From contig JAHLKH010000033.1 in NCBI GenBank assembly GCA_025526915.1, positions 119,514 to 183,513 of the forward strand: a DNA stretch of 64,000 nucleotides, in the 5' to 3' direction. The translations under genes were made by a program, and so were the position numbers. Positions 21,685-32,800 of the stretch are shown here, piece after piece (the first letter of the stretch is position 1; each line of letters begins with the position of its first letter). The DNA is from Entophlyctis helioformis. Taxonomy: Eukaryota; Chytridiomycota; Chytridiomycetes; Chytridiales; Chytriomycetaceae. Below the pieces are notes generated by a model. It worked only from the letters and a program-made list of their open reading frames with translations, did no database searches and was not told where the DNA came from.

Positions 21685-22288
21685 GCTGCGCGGTGCCGAG
21701 CTGTGCTGGTGGCGTGCTGGTGACGTGGCAGATGCAGAGGTAAGAAGAAGAAGACGAAGACGAAGACGACAAATGCGTTCATTGGAGAGCAGGTGCAAGG
21801 CGTGTTGGTGCAAGGCGTGTTGGTGCAAGGCGTGTTGGTGCGTGTTGGTGCGTGTGTGGCAAGACGACGCTTGAGTAGGCAGGACGGTGGCTGCTCGCGT
21901 GCATGGCGAGGCCGGCCAGCGCGAGGCCGGCCATAGTGCCAGTGTGCCGTCGTGCCATTGTGCCATCGTGTCGTGATGGCGGGCGTGTGGGCGTGTGGGC
22001 GTGTGGGCTTGTGGGGCTTGTGGGCTTGTGGGCGTGTCGACGGGCTGCCCGTCCATGGGCAGCGGGATGGCTTGGAGCGAGAAGAACAAAAGAACAGATC
22101 AAGTAGAGAAAGGAAGAGAGATGACGAGAAGAAAGAGATGCCGAGAAGAACAAGAACAAGAGGACGAGGAAGAGGAGGAATACACGGATCCGGGACAAGG
22201 CGCCCGACCCGACACGAGCCAAACGAAGAAACAACAACAAGAAGAGACGAGACGAGACGAGACCGCGACGTGCACCGATCGGCGGCCG
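21685..22288. other. Low-complexity stretch upstream of PLC
   Basis: This 604-bp gap separates the PLC start from the next minus-strand gene's stop. It contains three perfect copies of a 15-bp unit (GTGCAAGGCGTGTTG, 21793-21837), GCGTGTGG-type repeats around 21980-22035, and a GAGAC run near 22245-22262. The PLC frame is open upstream to about 22089, but that translation is repeat-derived and is not taken as coding. No gene is supported. Confidence 0.6.
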
Positions 22289-23454
22289 TCAGATCGAGTG
22301 GATGAGCAGCTCCTCGGCCGACACGCCCGTCACCAGCTTGGTGGACGACGACGACCACGACAAGGGAGCGGGCGGCTGCTGCTGGTTCTGCTGCTGCTGG
22401 GGAGTCGGGATGGGGATCGGCAGGGGCAGGCTGGGTGCCGTGGGCGAGGCGGGCGGCGAGGCGACCGACGCATCCGACAGCACCGAGTCGCGGCGCTTGT
22501 CGACGCTGTAAGGGGGCGGGGCACGGCAGCAGGCGTGAGTAAGAGAGTGAGCGAGCGAGTGAGCGAGCGAGCAGTGCCTTTTACAGCCAGTCAAAGTGGT
22601 GGTTTTACAGCCCGTCGCGCCAGGGGCCGTGGCCGTGGCCGTGACCGTGGCCGTGGCTGCTCCTTCCCCGAGAGAGGGAAGGGAACAGGCGCACGAGGGA
22701 ACAAGCACGCCAAAGGCGCATCCCTTCCCTCGATCCACGCACACACACGACCAGGCACACGTCCACTCACGACCACGCACACACAGCCACCCCCTTGCCC
22801 GCACGGTGCCATTTGCGCCACAATCGTCGTTTCATGCATCGCACAACGCATCACCACATTGGAGCACCACATTGCTTCGCATCGCAGCGCATCGGAGCGC
22901 ATCGGAGCGCTTCGCATCGCACAAACTCACTTGGCAAACGAGTCCTGGTGCGACAGCAGGCTGCCGTGCGTCGGCGACCGCGAGAGCAGCCCGATGGGCC
23001 CGATGGGTCCGATAGGCGCCTTGGCTGCCATGGCCGCCGTCTGCAGGCTGCCGAGCCGCCCGACGTTGGGCATCGGCACGGGGCCCTGCGCACCAGACGG
23101 GCCGAGCTGGCCACCGAGCTGGCTGAGCTGCCCGCCCAACTGGCTGAGCTGCCCGCCGAGCTGCCCGCCGCCGGCCTCGCTCGACCGACGCACCAGCCGC
23201 ATCTTGAGCGCCGTCTGGCCGTCCTGCTTGACCAGCTGGATGATGCTGTTGTTGTTGGCGTTGTTGGCGTTGTTGTTGGCGTTGTTGCCGTTACTGCCAC
23301 TGGTGGTGGTGCCGGCGTCGGGCCCAAACGGGATCGCTGTAAACGACGACCGGCGGGTCGGCCCGCCGTTGTTGGTCCACAGGGCGCCCGCGGTGGCGGC
23401 GGTCGCGGCGGTGGCGGCGGCGGCGGCTGCAATCACAAATGTGTGTCCGGCCAT
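22289..23454 (-). CDS. Unrecognised protein, 246 aa, two exons
   Basis: Exons are 23454-22931 and 22505-22289, joined in phase 2 across a 425-bp intron. The protein begins MAGHTFVIAAAAAATAATAA, a hydrophobic Ala-rich stretch that could be a signal or membrane anchor. An Asn-rich segment (NGNNANNNANNANNNS) follows, then a core with SIIQLVKQDGQTALKMRLV, Gly/Gln repeats (GGQLSQLGGQLSQL) and a C-terminal Ser/Pro/Gln tail ending STKLVTGVSAEELLIHSI. I recognise no family. The conserved-looking C-terminus and clean splice sites support a real gene of unknown function. Confidence 0.5.
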
Positions 23455-23822
23455 GAGTGAGTTGAGTTGAGTGTTGGTTGAGTGTTGGTTGAGTGGAGTT
23501 GAGAGTTGTCTGAGAGCGAGCAGCCGGTTTATGAAGCAGAAGCAGAAGCAGCCGGAAAGCTTGCTCGCTCGCGTGTCAAGTGCTTGGCTCGGCGCGGCTT
23601 GGCTCGGCTCGGCTCGGCTGCTGGCGCGTGTGCCGACCACGCGACTTGCATAAATCCACCGCTGCGATGGCTGCGCCACTTGTGCACGCCAGGGCCACTC
23701 CACAATGCCCCCTCGTCGACTCCCACTCGCCCACACTCCCACTCGCCCACATCCACGCTCTCACGCACCACCCTCAAGGCATCTGCTTTGAAAAAACAAT
23801 GTATTTCGACGCCGCGTGCGGC

Positions 23823-25624
23823 TCAGCGAGACCACTGCCGGCTGTCATTGCCGCCGCCACCACCGCGGCCCTGGCGGTAAAAGTCCTTGCCGTCCCCAAC
23901 CCGGCGGTCCTCGCGCTGCTGCCGGCTGTGCTGGCTCTTCTTGCGGTCCGTCTTGCCCGACGCGCCAATCACAAGGTGCACAGACGGCGGCACCGTGAAC
24001 CCGAACCCGCGCGCAACCTTGGCGAGATCCAGCACGCTCACGTCGAAAATGCCCTTGAGCGAGTGCGACGCGTACGCCTGCAGGTACGACCGGTACCCGT
24101 CCTTGGCCGACTTGTTCAGGTAGTAGTTCTTCTCAATGAGCCGCTCCAGCTGGCTCTGCACGTTGGCAATCTTGCTCGGCGGGAACTGGTACTCGTTGAG
24201 CGGCACCTTGGCCTGCTTGAGGAACCGCAGGAACCCGAGCTCGCCCGGCAGCAGGAACAGCAGCGCCTTGCCGCGTCCGCCCGCTCGCGCCGTGCGGCCC
24301 ACTCGGTGGATGTACTCGCGCGGGTCGTCCGGCGGGTCAAACTGGATGATCCAGTCCACCGACGGAATGTCCAGGCCTCGCGCCGCCACGTCCGTGCACA
24401 GCATGATGCCCGACTCGGCATTCACAAACTCAAAGAACGTGCTCGTGCGCTTCTGCTGCTTTTGCTTGCCCTGCGTCGCGGAAACGAAAAGAGAGAGAGA
24501 GGGAGAGAGAGAGAGTGGCAAGAGAGGAGAACAGGCAGCGTCAGCATGTGCACCAACCGACAACAGCAACAGCAGCAACGGCAGGGCAGACAGCCGCTCG
24601 CACCACTCACATGCAGGTCCAAAACGGGAATATCGATATAGTTCAGCAGCTCGGCGTAAAACTTGACGGCGTTGCACGACGACAAAAAGACAATGACCTT
24701 CTTCTTGAGGTTCTTCTTCAGGAACGTGAACAGCAGCAGGAACCGCTGCTCAGAGGGACACACGACGTAGCCCTGCTCGAGACCGTCCGCCGTGGCAACG
24801 TCCTTGTGCTCGTCCACGTTGATGTACAGCGGCGCCTTCTTGAGCGACACACGCGCGAGATCCTCGACCTTGGTCGTCTGGGTTGCCGAGAACAGCATCG
24901 TCTGGCGCTCTTCAGATGGAAGCCGGGGGCAGCACGACAAGACAGACATAGTCAGCATCTACACAGCATGTGCACAAGCGGGTCAAGGAAGCGGGGAGAG
25001 AGGGGGTGGGAAAGGGACTGTTCGTGTCATACCTATAACGCTGCTGCATGTGGTGCAGGTGCAGCGCCTCAAACAGACACGATAAGCGGCTTTGATCTGG
25101 CACAGTTGCCCTTGAGGGAACGCTGCCGCAGCCACGACACGAGTGCCGCAACCACGGCCGCGCACTCGCAGCACTCCACACAGACGGGTGTTCGTGGAGC
25201 GCTGCAAGTCAACCTGCGGCGGGAGAGGAAAGAGGGGTGGGATGGGATGGGATGCGATGCGATGGGATGGGATGCATGCAAGGAAGACTCACCACTGGGC
25301 AGCAGAGCGACAATCTTGTGCATCTCCTCCTCGAAACCAACCTCGAGGATGCGGTCCGCCTCGTCGATGATGAGCATCTGCAGGTTCTTGAACACAAAGC
25401 CCTTGGTGTTCTGCAGGTGGTCGAGGAGGCGGCCGGGCGTCGCCACGAGCAGGTTGACGCCCTTCATGAGCTTCTCGACCTCGGCCTTGCGGGCGGCGCC
25501 GCCCATGACAATACCAAACGTCTGGCTGTGGTGCTGGCAGAGCTCCTTGGCGACACCAAAGATCTGGAGAGCGAGCTCGCGGGTGGGCGAGATGATGAGC
25601 ACGCCCGTGCCTGGACAGCCGACA

Positions 25625-25656
<32 letters not shown>

Positions 25657-26486
25657 AGAAGCCGCAAGAGCATCACGGCAGCATCATGGCAGCATCACGG
25701 CACAACAGCGAGCAGCAGACGCAGCATGTCAGCACCAAGCGCAGTGCACAAGACTGGAAGAAAAAAAAAAAAAGAAAAAGAAACCGCGGGAACATTTTCA
25801 GATCAGCACAACGCACCGTTGCGTGGTTTGAATTCGAGCTTGCGCAGCAGCTCGACGGCGGGCAGCAGAAAGGCGAGCGTCTTGCCCGAGCCCGTCTTGG
25901 CCGCACCGAGGATGTCGCGGCCCGTGAGCGCCGGCTGGATCGTGCGCGCCTGGATCTCGGTCATCTGCGTGAAGCCCATGGCGTTGATGCCCTTGCGCGT
26001 CTGCTCCGACAGCGTCAGCGCTGCAAACGAGCGGTCGCCCAGCGGCCCGCTGGCTGTCGTGGAGACGTCCAGATGTGAGTGGTCGGCCGGCTCGGCTTGG
26101 CCATCGTTGTCGTCGCCGTCCGTGCCGTCGTTGTTGCTGCTGTCGTTGCCGTTGGATGCCGATGCCGATGCAGACGCCTCGCGCTCGTCGGCGTCGTCGT
26201 CCGTCTTGGCCTTCTTGGCATGCGATTGCTTCGCCTGCTTCTGCTTCAGCGGCTGCTGCTGCTGCTCCTCCTCCTCGTGGTCGTGGTCGCCATCACTGCC
26301 GTTGTCGGCAGCGTCGTCGTCCTCGAGCGCACGCTTCTGCACCTTGGCCTGCACCTTGGCCTTTTTATCTCCAGATGCCTTCTTCTTGGCATCGCCAGTC
26401 GGTGCTGGTGCTGGTGGTGGTGCTGCTGCTGGTGCGACGGCTGCTGCCGCCTTGGCCTTCTTCTTCTTGGGCTCGGCAGGTCCCAT
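23823..26486 (-). CDS. HAS1: DEAD-box RNA helicase HAS1 (DDX18)
   Basis: Nucleolar ATP-dependent RNA helicase for ribosomal subunit biogenesis (removal of snoRNAs, maturation of 40S and 60S precursors). Exons are 26486-25817, 25610-25293, 24909-24611 and 24470-23823, in phase, for 644 residues. A Lys-rich then acidic, Ser/Asn-rich N-terminus (1-155) precedes the Q motif (FTQMTEIQ), Walker [10 protein letters not shown] (about 195-204), [24 protein letters not shown] (MLFSATQT), [20 protein letters not shown] and [10 protein letters not shown]. The [17 protein letters not shown] block and the C-terminal [17 protein letters not shown] are specific to HAS1/DDX18. The yeast protein is 505 residues, and the extra length here is N-terminal. 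Intron 2 contains GGGAT repeats, intron 1 a (GAC)n run. Confidence 0.96.
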
Positions 26487-26597
26487 TGTCGCAACGGTCA
26501 ACGCTCGCTGGGTCAGAGAGCAAACACCAAAAAAAAAAAAATTGTTGATTCGTTGAGCAAGCGGCAATTCATTGCGAGTCACGTGACCACTGGCTGA

Positions 26598-27725
26598 TCA
26601 CATTCTGAACTCGGACTGCAGGCAGGCGACGTGCTTGGTGTCGGCGTTGCTGACGTCAATGTGGATCTTGTACTTGCCCTTCGAGGCAGACAGAGGCAGA
26701 CAGCGGCAGACGGCAGGCAGCGGCAGACAGCGGCAGAGACAGCGATCAGCAGCCTATTCGCGCTGGCACACAAACAACGACAACAAACTTACAGGAGGAA
26801 GCTCGCGGGGAATGTCAAACGCCTTTTGCACCGCGAGCGGGCCCTCGGGCACCGGGCACTCGAGGTCGACGGCGCCGACCTGCTCGCACAGATCGTACTC
26901 CGAGTCCAGGATCTGGATAAAGCCCAGCTTGACCGTCACGCGCACCTTGGCGCCAGCGACAAGCGGCTCCGACAGCGTGCCGTTGAGGGCAAAGGCGAGC
27001 GGCGCGCCGCGCTGGGGCGGGTCCGGGTTGAGCACAAACGACTCGAGCGTGAGCACGTCGCCGTCGAGGCCGCAGTTGACGGTCGAGTCGAGCGTCGACG
27101 ACGGTGGCGTGGTCGGAATGCGTGCCGGCGGTGTCACGGGCGGTGCCGGTGCCGGTGGTGCCGGTGCAGCGGGAGGCGTCGCAGGCGTCTGCCACCACCA
27201 CCATCCAAGTGCGCCGACGCTGGACTTGGGCTGGGCAGCCTCCTGCGCTGCGACTCGGGAGCTGTGTGCCAGCAGCATCGCAGGCTTGCTGCTGCCCTTG
27301 TTGCCCTTGCGGTCGGCCTTCTTGTTAGCTTTCTTGGCGGCCTTGGCGGCCTTGCTGCTGCTCGAGCGGAACAGCGACAGCAGCGTCGCTGCCTCTTCCT
27401 CGTCATCGCTGTCGCTTTCACTGTCACTGTCGCTCTTCTTGCCGGCCTTGCCGCCACTCTTTTGCCTCTTGGCCGCCTCCGTCGCCTGCTGGATGAACTT
27501 GGCCAGCGCAGCGTCCATCGCCTGGTCATCGGCGGCGCCTTGGTCCTCCTGCAGCGTCTGCAGGCTCAGCACCTGCGGCTGCTGCTTGAGCAGGTCGTAC
27601 TGCTTGACGACCCCCTGGCGCACGGCACGGCCGCCGACGGCAATGGCTTGCGTCTGCGGGGCTGCCGACAGTGCAATGAGCGTGCAAGCCAGGGTGGCCA
27701 CCAGCGACTGGCTAACGAACAGCAT
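26598..27725 (-). CDS. Secreted ML-domain (NPC2-like) lipid-binding protein with long insertion
   Basis: An MD-2-related lipid-recognition protein of the NPC2 or PG/PI-transfer type, expected in the secretory or vacuolar lumen. Exons are 27725-26793 and 26678-26598 (337 residues). ATG 27725 gives a signal peptide (MLFVSQSLVATLACTLIALS). The ML core is C-terminal (about residues 205-335): STVNCGLDGDVLTLESFVLN, RGAPLAFALNGTLSEPL, KVRVTVKLGFIQILDSEYDL and the last exon YKIHIDVSNADTKHVACLQS. Between signal and ML domain lies a 180-residue unusual region with an acidic Ser/Asp/Glu run, Lys/Ala-rich repeats and WWWW. Fungal ML proteins are usually about 170 residues, so the insertion is notable. 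An upstream in-frame ATG at 27923 exists but would bury the signal peptide. Confidence 0.8.
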
Positions 27726-27932
27726 TCCGGATGCAGCGCAAACTTTGTTTCTCCGACACGGCGGCGTTTCAACGATCGATGCCGGTACCAAGAGTGCAGC
27801 GAGGCAGGACAGCGATACAAGACAGCAAGAGCGACGCACAGCAGCGACGCACGGCGAACTGGCAAAAGGAGTCGATCCGACAGCCATCACCATCGGTTTG
27901 CCAAAAGGTAGTGTAAGCAACAAAAAGGAAAA

Positions 27933-28004
27933 ATCCCAGCCGGGACTCGAACCCGGAATCGCCTGCTTAGGAGGCAGGCGCCTTATCCATTAGGCCACGG
28001 GGAC
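27933..28004 (-). tRNA. tRNA-Arg (anticodon CCT)
   Basis: A 72-nt cloverleaf on the minus strand. The acceptor stem starts GTCCCCG. The D-arm carries GGCCTAATGG. The anticodon stem CCTGC/GCAGG encloses loop CTCCTAA with anticodon CCT. The T-arm is CCGGG-TTCGAGT-CCCGG. No intron. The A and B boxes (TGGCCTAATGG and GGTTCGAGTCC) are intact. It decodes AGG. It lies 12 bp from the left end of the retrotransposon, which sits at the upstream (transcription start) side of this gene. Confidence 0.96.
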
Positions 28005-28016
28005 TCCACTTTAAGC

Positions 28017-28331
28017 TGTTACGGGCTCAGCCGCCTAGCTCGGTGGATCGCCTCCAGGGGGATGCGCCTCTCGATGTCTCAGGATTGGACATGAGACTCG
28101 GCCATTCGGCCGAGGGGCGCAACCCACAGTTGGGGCGCGCCTAGACGCCACAAGTTGTTTCGGGCTGTTGCCTCATGTCGAGTGTGTTAGGCCGCGTACT
28201 TAAAGCGTGCCTTGCCCTGCGTGCAGTCGGCTCTAAGCGTATCTGACCGACTGCACAGGTTCGGCCTTGAATGCTACCACGTGTGTGTAATGAAGCGTAT
28301 CTGACCGACTGCACAGACTTGGCCCGCTACA
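28017..28331 (+). repeat. 5' LTR
   Basis: 315 bp, TGTTACGG...GCTACA. A 24-bp direct repeat (28235-28258 and 28293-28316) and a perfect 10-bp inverted repeat (28221-28230 with 28247-28256) lie in its downstream half. No standard TATA box; a TACTTAAAG sequence (28197-28205) may serve. Confidence 0.95.
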
Positions 28332-28333
28332 AC

Positions 28334-28341
28334 TGGTAGCA
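28334..28341 (+). other. Primer binding site (initiator tRNA-Met type)
   Basis: TGGTAGCA starts 2 nt after the 5' LTR and is complementary to a tRNA 3' end TGCTACCA, the 3' end common to initiator tRNA-Met. The match does not obviously extend further, so the primer assignment is tentative. Confidence 0.65.
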
Positions 28342-28351
28342 CTGGGAAAGT

Positions 28352-29728
28352 ATGACAGTGTTCAGTAGCGAAGGAAACCCGCAGGACGCCGCACAGGGCA
28401 ATCAGGCCGGTGCTGGCAGAGGAGCCGCCGCCGCTCAAGGAGGAGCCGCTGGCGTGGACAACGAGATCGCATCCACCACGAGGGTCGATGCCGCGACTGT
28501 TTCAGTCAACAGTCCAGTGGAGACGCAACTTGCGTTTATTGTGAACGCGCTGCTGGGTGCCTCGCAAGCCCAGAACGCCAGCGCCCAGTCCGTCGCGGCC
28601 ACCGCATCGATGGTCGCCGGAGCCACGCCCTCGGCGTTTCTGCAAGCGGTCGCCGCTGCCGCTTGGCGTGCCACGAGGCTGCCCGACGCCGCGCCAGCTA
28701 GTATCATCGCCGCGGCCGCCGAGTTTGGAGCCACCATGTATCAGCCGCCGGTCGCGCCGCTGCCGGTCGCCCCGCCACAAGCCGGTCCGTCGACAGCCGC
28801 CCCGGGCCGTCCAGCGGACGACGTGAGCCGCGAGGTCCGACGCAAGTTCACGCTCGGGACTTTCGCCGGTGTGGCAAACCAACTCGAGGCGGCCACAGAC
28901 TTCCAACGACGCCTGGAGCAGTTCTTCAAGTTGTACGCGCATGCGAGCGAGGACGAGCTCGAGGCGCTTCTGCACCCGGCGCTCATTGGCGCCGCGGGCC
29001 AGTGGCTGGTGCGCCACGTCAGCCGCTTTGGTGGCGTCCGCCGCGCGGAGTTTCTCGCCGATTTCCGCGCCACGTTCCTGCCGGCTGCCGCGCTCAGCCG
29101 CATCAAGGACGTCCTCGTCAAAGTGTCGCAGGGCAACGCCACTGGCACCACCTACGTTTCGCGCTTCGAGTCCCTCGCAAGCGGCCTCGACATCGCCGCC
29201 AACGACGAGTTCCTCACCGATACGATGGTGCGCGGCCTCTCGGAGTCCTACGCCATCGAGGTGCGTCGTGAGCTGCGCCGTGCCGCAATGTCGTTCCCAG
29301 AGCTCTGCGAGTTCGTCCGCGGTCTGGACGACATCTTCCGCGGCGGCCCGCTCCCTTCGGTGGCGTCTCGAGGCGCGACTGGCGCCACCCCGATGGAAGG
29401 CGTCGTGTTCCACCAAGCCAACCCTGTGGCGTCGTCATCGTCATCGTCATCGTCATTGTCATCGTTTATGCCAGCCAGCCGACCACGTCACCGCCAGTCG
29501 GCTGAGGATCGCAACACCTGTTTCACCTGCCATGGCGTGGGCCAGCACCGTCCACACTGCCGGTCGACGTTCCGTTTCCCAAACCGTCGCCCTGCGCAGT
29601 TGCACTCGGTGAACATGGCCGATCTGGTCGCAGCCCTGCGCGGGCTTGGCGTTGTGCCTGCTGCCCCGACCCCTGCCGCAGGCCCCAACACCGCCGGCCC
29701 GTCTGCCGAGGGCCCCGCCCAGCACTGA
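28352..29728 (+). CDS. gag: Retrotransposon Gag polyprotein
   Basis: A 458-residue frame starting 20 nt after the LTR. The N-terminal 120 residues are Ala-rich and disordered. A retrotransposon capsid-like region follows (about 165-330; LTDTMVRGLSESYAIEVRRE). A Ser run precedes a zinc-knuckle-like CFTCHGVGQHRPHC, spaced CX2CX5HX3C instead of the usual CX2CX4HX4C. It ends at TGA 29726-29728 followed by CGG. The downstream frame is open and in the same phase into pol, so Gag is probably both a free product and the N-terminus of a Gag-P read-through protein. Confidence 0.92.
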   Translation: MTVFSSEGNPQDAAQGNQAGAGRGAAAAQGGAAGVDNEIASTTRVDAATVSVNSPVETQLAFIVNALLGASQAQNASAQSVAATASMVAGATPSAFLQAVAAAAWRATRLPDAAPASIIAAAAEFGATMYQPPVAPLPVAPPQAGPSTAAPGRPADDVSREVRRKFTLGTFAGVANQLEAATDFQRRLEQFFKLYAHASEDELEALLHPALIGAAGQWLVRHVSRFGGVRRAEFLADFRATFLPAAALSRIKDVLVKVSQGNATGTTYVSRFESLASGLDIAANDEFLTDTMVRGLSESYAIEVRRELRRAAMSFPELCEFVRGLDDIFRGGPLPSVASRGATGATPMEGVVFHQANPVASSSSSSSSLSSFMPASRPRHRQSAEDRNTCFTCHGVGQHRPHCRSTFRFPNRRPAQLHSVNMADLVAALRGLGVVPAAPTPAAGPNTAGPSAEGPAQH

Positions 29729-29824
29729 CGGTGCCGGCGTGGTGATGAGCGTGTATGGAATGAAAGCAGTCTTCCTACACAACCATCGCCACGTCCGGTA
29801 CCTCCATCTAGCAGCCCTCCCGCC

Positions 29825-32800
29825 ATGAAGCCTGCCCCGCCGGTGCTGCCTGCACCACCCGTGCCTGCTGCGGAGCCTGTGACGCCTGCTCCGCCCGCCC
29901 CGCCTGCTCCGCCAATGCCCATGCCCAAGCGCTCATTCGCCGATGTGGTGGCGGGCAGATCTGGCGCGTCGTTTTTCAAGCTGGATTTCGCGCCATCGGC
30001 TCGCCCGCTCCGTCGATTCTCGGTGGCCATCGGATCTGTATCTGCCACAGCATTGGGCGACTCAGGCGCTGGTGCCAACTTCGTCGGTCTGCGTCTGTAC
30101 CAGCAGCTGGTCGCCAAGGGTCTGGTCGAGACACACCAGCTGCCACGCGGCGTACCGCTACGCCTCGGCGACGGCTCGGACGACATCACGCTGTCCAAGG
30201 CGTGCGTGTTTGAGCTGCAGACGCCCGACGGTCAGTCGCTGGGTCGGCTGGATGCATTCGTGGCACCCATCGACGAGCACCACGACTTGGTGCTGGGCCT
30301 GCCGTGGCTCGAGGCGGTCCGGGCCGAGTGGCGGTTCGGGCGTGACGGGCAACTGTGTGCCAACACGCCGCGTGGACCAGTCGCCATGGCTGACGCCAAG
30401 GCCAGCTCGCCGCCTGCGTCGCTCGCCGCCAGCGCCGTTGAACTGATGTCGTATGATCAGTTCAAGCGGGCCAACAAGCGCGGCGAGATCGAGTGGGCTG
30501 TCAGCCTGTTCGAGCTCGCCGCCACTCCGGAGGAGGATGGATCGTTCCCCGAGTGGGTCGAGACCTTGCGCAGGGAGTTCCCTGGCGTCCTCCCGCCCGC
30601 TGGTAGCAAGCTCAAAATCTCTAAAGAGCTTGCACAGCTGGGTGAGCATGGCATGCACCGGATTGAGCTGTTGGACAGCACGCCGGTCAAGCGGCAGGCG
30701 TACCGCATGAGCCCGCGAGAGCTCGATGAGGTGCGCAAGCAGCTGATCGCACTGCTGGAGGCTGGCGTCATCCGCCCCAGTAGCAGCCCATGGTCGCTGC
30801 CGATCCTCTTTGTCAAAAAGAAGGACGGCACTCTGCGGATGTGCGTGGATTATCGCGCACTGAACCAGCAGACCAAAGCCGATGCGACGGGTTTGCCGCG
30901 CATTGATGACAACCTGGATCGGTTGTATGGCATGCGGCGCTTTGCGGTGCTGGACATGCAGTCTGGCTACCAGCAGGTGCCCATGGCTGAAGACTCAGTC
31001 CAATACACTGCATTCAACACGCGGTATGGACAGTTTGAGTACTTGGCTATGCCATTTGGGCTGAGAAATGCGCCGGCCACCTACCAGCGCATGATGAATC
31101 GTGTGCTGGAGGGTTTGGTCGATAGCATTTGCGTTGTGTATCTCGATGACATCCTTGTGTATGCGGCTGATGACCAACAGCTGCAGGAGCGCGTCCGGGC
31201 GGTGTTCGAGCGGCTGGCCAAGTACGGACTGGTCGCCAATGCCAAGAAGTGCCGGTTCGGCCTCGACGAGGTCGAATACTGCGGCCACCTGGTCTCAGCC
31301 GCGGGCATTCGGCCGGATCCGCGCAAGCTGGAGGCGATTGCCAGCTGGCCAGTGCCTAAGGAGTTGGTACAGTTGCAGTCGTTCATGGGGCTTTGCAACT
31401 ATTACCGCCGCTTTGTCCGCGACTACGGCCGCATCGCCATCCCGCTCAACCGCCTTACACGCAAGGACGTGCCGTTCGCCATGGGCCCGGACGAGATGGC
31501 GGCGTTCCAGGCGCTCAAGGACGCGCTCGTCTCGGCGCCCGTCTGCGCCGCGCCAGACTTCAGCAAGCCAATGCACGTATGGACGGATGCCAGCCAGGAC
31601 GCCGTCGGCGGCGTGCTCTCGCAGGATCACGGCAAGGGCCACCAGCCGATCGCGTTCTTGTCGCACAAGCTGTCGCCGGCGGAACGCAACTACTCGGCGA
31701 CCGAGCGCGAGGCGATGGCTGTGATTCACGCGCTGCGCACTTGGCGCTGTTATGTGGATGGCGTCCGCACGATTGTGCACACGGATCACCAGCCGCTGAC
31801 GTGGCTGAAGGGGTTGGATCGACCTGGGCCACGGCAGTGGGGTTGGCAGCTGGAGTTTGAGCACTACGGGCCGTCGCTGGAGTACACGCCTGGCAAGTGG
31901 CAGCCTGCAGACGCGCCGTCCCGCCGCACCGACCTGCCCGAGCCCGCGGTTCCGATCATCGATGCTGACCCGTATGGCATTCGCGCTGACGCTGTTCAGC
32001 TGCACCCACTGGAAGCCGCACCAGCCGCACCGCCGCAGCTGGATCCAGAGCGCGATTGGCCGATGCACGCGCTCCAGTTCAAGCTCAACAACACGGTGCC
32101 GCCTGGTCTGTCGCCGCGCCACACTGCTCTGATCTCGCAGCAGAACCGCCTGTTTGTGCTGCGCGACGACACTCTGCAGCGACGGGTCATGGTCAACGGC
32201 AAGGAGTTTGTGGTGCCATTCATTGTGTCTACGGAGCGCGACGCCATCATGGACAAGTTCCACCGCACGCTCGGCCACATGGGAGCCGCCTCGCTGTATG
32301 GCGTGCTGCAGACGCGCTACTGGTGGCCCAACATGGAGGCTGAGCTGATCGAGTTTGTGCGCCGCTGCTCGGTCTGTCAGCTGCACGAGACGCCAGCGCC
32401 GTCGGTTCGCAACCCGCTGCATCCGCTCGAGCCCGCCGCGCTGCCCTTTGAGAGGTGGGGGGTGGATATTGTGCAGGATCTGCCTGCGACGGCCGACGGC
32501 AACACGCAGCTGTTCACCGCGATCGACTACGCCACACGCTGGGTGGTGGCCAAGGCGTATCCCAACCGCGACGCCACGACCGCCGCCAAGTTCATCTACG
32601 AGGAGATCCTGTGCCAGTTTGGTGCACCACGCGAGATTATCACGGATCGCGCGAACGTGTTCACCAACGACGGTCTGCGCGAGTATCTCAAGCTGCAAGC
32701 GACCAACCACCTGCCGTCGACGCCGTACCATCCGCGCACGAATGGAGCCGTCGAGCGCATGCACCGGTCGCTGAACGCCATTCTCACCAAGCTGTGCGCC

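Noticed and set aside
21685..22089. Extension of the PLC frame upstream of ATG 21684
   Set aside because: Translation consists of repeats (HQHALHQHALHQ); no conserved residues and no clear start.
27726..27923. Longer start for the ML protein
   Set aside because: It would place the signal peptide internally; ATG 27725 gives a normal secretory leader.
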